Source: Utricularia gibba (lineage: Eukaryota > Streptophyta > Magnoliopsida > Lamiales > Lentibulariaceae). Taken from it: a stretch of 64,000 nt of DNA. The translations under genes and the position numbers were made by a program. The stretch covers positions 434,001 through 498,000 of the forward strand of contig NEEC01000008.1 of NCBI GenBank assembly GCA_002189035.1. The letters run 5' to 3'. This document shows positions 58,991 through 64,000 of this stretch, one piece after another; positions within the stretch are counted from its first letter, which is position 1; every line of letters begins with the position of its first letter. A model generated the notes under the pieces. It saw nothing but the letters and a program-made list of their open reading frames with translations. It had not been told where the DNA came from and did not search any database.

Positions 58991-61900
58991 ATCTTAGTCG
59001 CGCTTGTGATCCACGTCCTCCGGCCTGTTTCGTTCAATTTATAGAAAAATCATTCTTAAGAGTTTTTATTAAAATAAAAATTAATTTTTTTGTATCTTTT
59101 TAAAAATAAAAATATATTTATTTATTTATTTAATAATGAAATCATTTTTAAAACGTTCTTATATAAATAAAAATTGTTTCAAATAAAAATCAAATTCACA
59201 TGCACGCTTTAAGGGATTACATACGACACTTCGTATAAATTATGAAAACAATAATGTAAAACCATATATATTCCATATACTTCTTTAGTTCAAATAAATC
59301 AATATCCATAATTCCATGTCTAGTTGTCGATACCTCTGTAGTCGGGCGTCTTTCTCAAATACGAACAAGAGGCAATTCATCGTGTCTGCTATCCAGTTGC
59401 TCTTGCCACTTTGTAAGGTCATTGTCAAATTCATCGTCTTCCCCTTAGTTTCTAGGTGCAACACCGACAATGTGGGTGAAGGGTGCGGATCCCCGTTGTG
59501 TATGGTTTATGAGTTATCCGATTCGTTTCTTTTGTGCCCTTTGATCAAAGGTTGACCAAAGATGCTTCTAATTGTTATATCTTTTGTTGCTTCCCTACTT
59601 TCTCAATGAGATCTATATTTCTATTTTGTTTTCGGAGCTAGGGTTTCCATATTTATTTATTCTGGTATATTTATTTGTCATAATTGATACTTGTCAGTTC
59701 ACATCAAGTTCAAATGGAGTTCATGTCTAGGAGCATTCATCCCAATCTTTTGACTATTATCAAATACTTGATCTGAATGATGTGACTAGTGAGTATATCT
59801 ACAATGATTTCCTACAAAAAAATCTAAACGATTATGGGGAATTTGACTTCACTCCGACTCAAATATCGGTGGTGATTTAATGCTAAAGTACAAGAATGAC
59901 TACAAAGTGTATGGTGCAAATGTTCTCTCTGAAGAAGATTATGAAAACTTGGATTTTGAGTTAGAAGAGGAAGCACAAAAAGAAGACTTAGGAGATTTGG
60001 TAGAGAGGGGAGGGGGAGCCTTCCAGAAGAACCACTTTAACAATCACTTTGCGTTGAGATTTCTTTCAAGGGACAAAGGTTTTCCACCAAAGAAGATTTT
60101 CATAGAGAAGTTGAAGAATTTTCTATACAAATTGAAAAGGAGTACACAATAGTTGATAGTGAACCAAAGACACTAACCATGATATGCAAACATCTCAAAC
60201 AAATCAATTGCAAATAGAGAATTCATGCTGCTTACCATAAAAGGATTGAGGATTGGAAAATTACTAACACCGACCCTCACACTAGCACACGGCTCGGTGA
60301 TGGTTTTTTTTTGACACAAAAATATTAATGCAACATATATTGTGAAGATAGTGAAACCATTTGTGGAGATATATATAGATAAAAGTGTTGGTGTATGTGT
60401 TCTACAGAAAATCAACTCATTGACAAATTTTTCTTTTGTTATCTTGATATTTATTTTGAATTGTGATCAAGTTTATATCACTGATAAAATCCTTTACTTG
60501 ATCTATATGCTATAAAAATTATGATGAGATAATAATGTGAAAGTCTTCAAACATTTATGTTCAAATTAAAAATTCAATGGCTAGAGTATTTGTGAAATAA
60601 AGATATCACAAATGTGGATAAGCTAGCACATATTGAATTCTCTAAATTATTTAGACAATGATTCTTACAACTGATGTAATGAGATTACTAGAACCAAATG
60701 TGTGGGTGTCGATTAGAGAATAGATCTACTGGATGACTCATCTTCGAGATGCTACTATGAGAAGCTAATCAAGTGTCAGTAGCAAGATCTCGAATATAAT
60801 AGTCATGCAAGTAATCTTAGACTTGAGGTCAGCGAAGTTATCTTGATCTTAAACTCGCATTTTCGCTCATGAATAATGGAAGTCTAACCATGACTTGTCT
60901 AGTATGAATGAGAAGGGATGTGATTCCTTAAGGTTGGAGATAGTTGATGGATCAATAAAGGATTCATTACTCATGTTAACTATGAGATCTTATTTCAAGT
61001 AATTGCATCAAAGCTTAACATTAAATCTTGGGTCCAAGGTAATAACACTCAAAGAGTTTGAGCAGATCATTGAGTGATAGTACTTAAATGCAATTATAAG
61101 TTCGATATATCAGAAAGACACATACCCATGTTTTGGTATCGAATGAGATATATGTATGATGAAAATTGTTCATTGCATGGTGGCTAGTTATGGAAAGGCT
61201 CAATAGTTCACCTAATTATTCTTACATCTTGGGGATCATGATATGTTGCTAGACATCACTCATGATCGATAATGATGGATTTAATTATTTAAGAATTAAT
61301 TAATAAATTCATTATTACAACATTGATTGAAGAAGCCTATAGGGTCACACACAATAATGGAGTCACTCATCGATATAAAATAGAATGATACTATTACATA
61401 AGATTTAATTAGTAAAGTGGATAAATTAAATAGAGAGTTATTTTGAGATTAATATTGATTAAACTCAAAATAAAAGATATGATATAGATAAGATTTGGAA
61501 CATATATATATCTTCACAAGATAAGATCTTTACGGAGATTTCATTAGATATATTACAAATATTTATATAATATAATCAGAAAGATTCAATCCGTAAAGAT
61601 TTTCATATCCTCGTTTTCTCAACTAGCACTTGAGGATATCAACCATAATTCTGTGGACTTGAGAAGGTTATCGACAGAGTGCTACACGTGTAGATAACAT
61701 AGAGGTCGTCTACTGTTGGCGGTTAGTGAACAACAGAATCCACTGAAAGGTATTTTCAGTATCTTTTTATCTTACGTATACCATATTCCAAGATCTATCT
61801 TTGGGGTTTCTCAAAAAAATTTTAAATTTTGCTGTTTTTCTAACATGCAATGTGTACAAGAAATCTAACAAAAAGGTGGTAGTTGTAATTACTGTTATTG

Positions 61901-62979
61901 AAATTAGTACTAGATATAAAATCTCATATCAGCATGCATGATATAGACTACATAAGACTTTCAAGATCATTTATTGCACTAGGGAGGTGCCTTTACAATT
62001 AGGAGTAAAAGATGTAAACATGCACTAATCATTTCCATATTTTGAAGCATTCAAAACTATGTATTATTACATTATGTTACAACTACACTAGACTTATACT
62101 CAAGTTCTAACTACGTTCAACAACTCAATTGGGCATTCAAGCATACATGAAAATTTCATCAATAAGAGTGCTTTCAAAGATTGAATAAAGGACCTTAACG
62201 CACCTTGGCCTTCGAAAGGTTGCTGATTGTCATTTCTTCTTTTTTTTTTTTTTTTTTTTTTGTCTACATAGATTGAGATTGAGGAGTTGTCAGTTCTACC
62301 CAAACAATTGTTATTTCTCTCCTTGTATGTAGAGTATGGGCCAAGCACTCCTCTCTTTATTTCTCCTAGGATTTCTGCTACTCCTCTGAGTTGTCCCAGT
62401 ACCCCTCCTTCTTCTCGTTACTCTGTCATAGACACACTTGATGTATCAAGATGTATGGCTTCATCGGTTTTCTCTTGATGATGCTTTTCTTGGACTTTTT
62501 TTTCTATGTCTATGACATCCTTTCATTACAACCAATTTCTAAGAAGAGAGAAGACATGCTAGTTCATAAAAAAAATTTAGAAAGCACAATTCCAATTACA
62601 TTGCACATGCCGCTAACTCATGCAAATGGTAAGGTGAAAACTCATGCTCATTGATAGGTAAAAAGCTATAGCATAATTCCTGCATCATGTACATCATGGA
62701 AAACATCACACATACACAAGGAAATTCCACAAACAACTAACAAAATTCTTCTAATCCTAATACCAAGTTACTAAATTATTCCTAACCTTGATTAATACCA
62801 AGAAAATAAAATAATAATAATAATAATAAAACACACAAAATGTAGTAATTGTTACTTGATTAAGGAGGAGTCCTTCACTCCCTACTTACTTCTCGCAACA
62901 AGTCCCCAAGCTTATAATAAACCATATCTATCCTTTCCTTACAGCAGCAATTTTTCTCATTTTTCGGTTTGTCTGGCCC
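58991..62979. other. AT-rich spacer with possible retroelement debris
   Basis: A small plus-strand frame at 59880-60152 is acidic then basic and unrecognised. 60386-61845 begins TGTTGGTGTATG and ends TTTTTCTAACA, with TG...CA and TGTT/AACA ends like an LTR, but the flanking five bases (AAAAG and TGCAA) do not match. A (AAT)n microsatellite lies near 62810-62830. No gene supported. Confidence 0.45.
62240..62261. repeat. Poly-T run
   Basis: About 22 consecutive T's on the plus strand. It could be the poly-A tail of an old minus-strand retroposed sequence, but no retroposed body is evident. Confidence 0.8.
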
Positions 62980-63769
62980 CTAAGAGGTGCTTTCTTTTTC
63001 TTTGTGTTGATTTGCCTCATTGAAAAGGCCTTCAAGAGACCTAAAAAAAAAACCTCCTCCTCTAACTTGAATAAAGCTAGCAATTTTAGGAAAATATGCA
63101 TTTAAAGGAGATAATTTCATTTCTACATGAAAGAACTCTAACTCAGAAATTTTATCAAAGCACAACCTTTGAGGAAAAAAAGTGACAATATTACTGAACC
63201 CAAGATGGTTTATGGTATTCCTCCAATAATCCTTGTTCACCTTTTCTACTAAAATCGCTCCTAGATTCAAGATTTCTTGTACAACAAGCACCATATGATA
63301 AATAAATCACATTTATAAAGAGAATTAAATCGTAAGGTTCTACCAAAAAGCACAGCAGAAATAAGTAGGTGAACATATCGCATAGGAGGGTCTATGAATA
63401 AATCAGCTTTCGTCCCCTTAAATTTAAATTATGACATGTTGATCAGTTAAAATTCTATACAACTCCTCAGCATCAAATAATCAAGATAGTCAAATAGGGA
63501 AGTAGCAAATTCATGCAATTCAACATGGTGTTTTGAATAGAATCCTAAAGCTACATTCCACATTTAGTAATCGAAAGTGAAAAATTCTTTCCTAGCAGTT
63601 TAAACGTGATGGCTGATAGTGCAAGCATAGTCTCCAATTTCTCATGACAAAAAGTAAAGGCAAATTCATGCATCAACTTAACATAAGAAGGATGATTCAT
63701 ATCACACAAAGTAAAAAGTGAAAAATTCTCTAGAATTGAATGAACATCCATACCTATATCTAATTCCAC
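62980..63769 (-). pseudogene. Relic of an Athila-type post-pol protein
   Basis: The minus-strand frame 63769-63551 has 'YVKLMHEFAFTFCHEKLE' and 'FKLLGKNFSLSITKCGM', aligning with 'YLKLVFEFYTTFVFED' and 'RLAGKNFRMSINDFNVAL' of the Athila protein at 19855-20325. A second frame (63294-62980) on the same strand has no clear counterpart but is in the expected downstream place. It is diverged, short and broken by stops, so an old second Athila copy probably extends past the right edge. Confidence 0.6.
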
Positions 63770-64000
63770 TAATATTTCGAAATCTATAATTCAATAAGAC
63801 ATCACCTTTGCCCCTTTTACCTCATTGTACCTCGCTAAAAATTCTTTATCATCAAAGTGGAGGTATTTGAGGTTGAGCATCTGTGCATGTTGCTAGTCAT
63901 TTTCTATTGCGATTTCCCTTTCCTTTCTTCTTCGTGTCTACCTGATCTCAAAAATAATGTGACAATGTTAGGCAAATTTTTTCTCTTTTCATTTGTACAT

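Overview
The window is nuclear DNA of a flowering plant. Four spliced host genes with canonical GT-AG introns belong to plant families. They are separated by nested LTR retrotransposons (Athila-type Ty3/gypsy, Ty1/copia, a decayed second gypsy), a hAT transposase and long AT-rich spacers. I cannot name the species, and nothing seen decides between monocot and dicot.

Layout. 1-5846 (minus): most of a TNO1-like trans-Golgi coiled-coil gene whose last exon runs off the left edge. 5847-6354: a 508-bp divergent promoter. 6355-8255 (plus): an 11-exon cytosolic GAPDH. 8.3-17.1 kb: AT-rich spacer with a dispersed repeat and a 1218-bp solo LTR (TSD AAGAC). 17133-28245 (minus): a complete, young Athila-type element (TSD GACTA). 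28.8-44.0 kb: a region whose two flanks carry the same kinds of unusual repeats. It holds a hAT transposase, an FCP1/NIF-like HAD phosphatase gene, two 'putative plant transposon' genes and a young copia element (29832-35215, TSD GTGCC) that split one of those genes near its stop codon. 44630-53838 (minus): a decayed gypsy element whose left LTR was itself invaded. 54113-57427 (plus): DNA polymerase alpha B subunit (POLA2), 16 exons, with an E2F site in its promoter. 57809-58845 (minus): a mitochondrial Iojap/RsfS-like ribosome-silencing factor. 58.9-64.0 kb: AT-rich spacer with retroelement debris.

How the genes relate. The host genes are ordinary housekeeping genes (vesicle traffic, glycolysis, replication priming, organelle translation) and form no common pathway. 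All three promoter regions carry TGGGCC/GGCCCA (site II type) motifs, common in plant housekeeping promoters. The transposable elements record an order of events: an old gypsy element, then a Transposase_28-like insertion in its LTR; an old hAT-rich region, then a copia insertion; and a recent Athila insertion.

A technical pattern matters for every gene call. Reading frames in host genes and in all element types are broken by single-base changes that nearly always look like one base lost from a homopolymer. This points to residual long-read consensus error, so many apparently broken frames may be intact in the organism. True nonsense changes of C-to-T type are seen separately in the hAT transposase.
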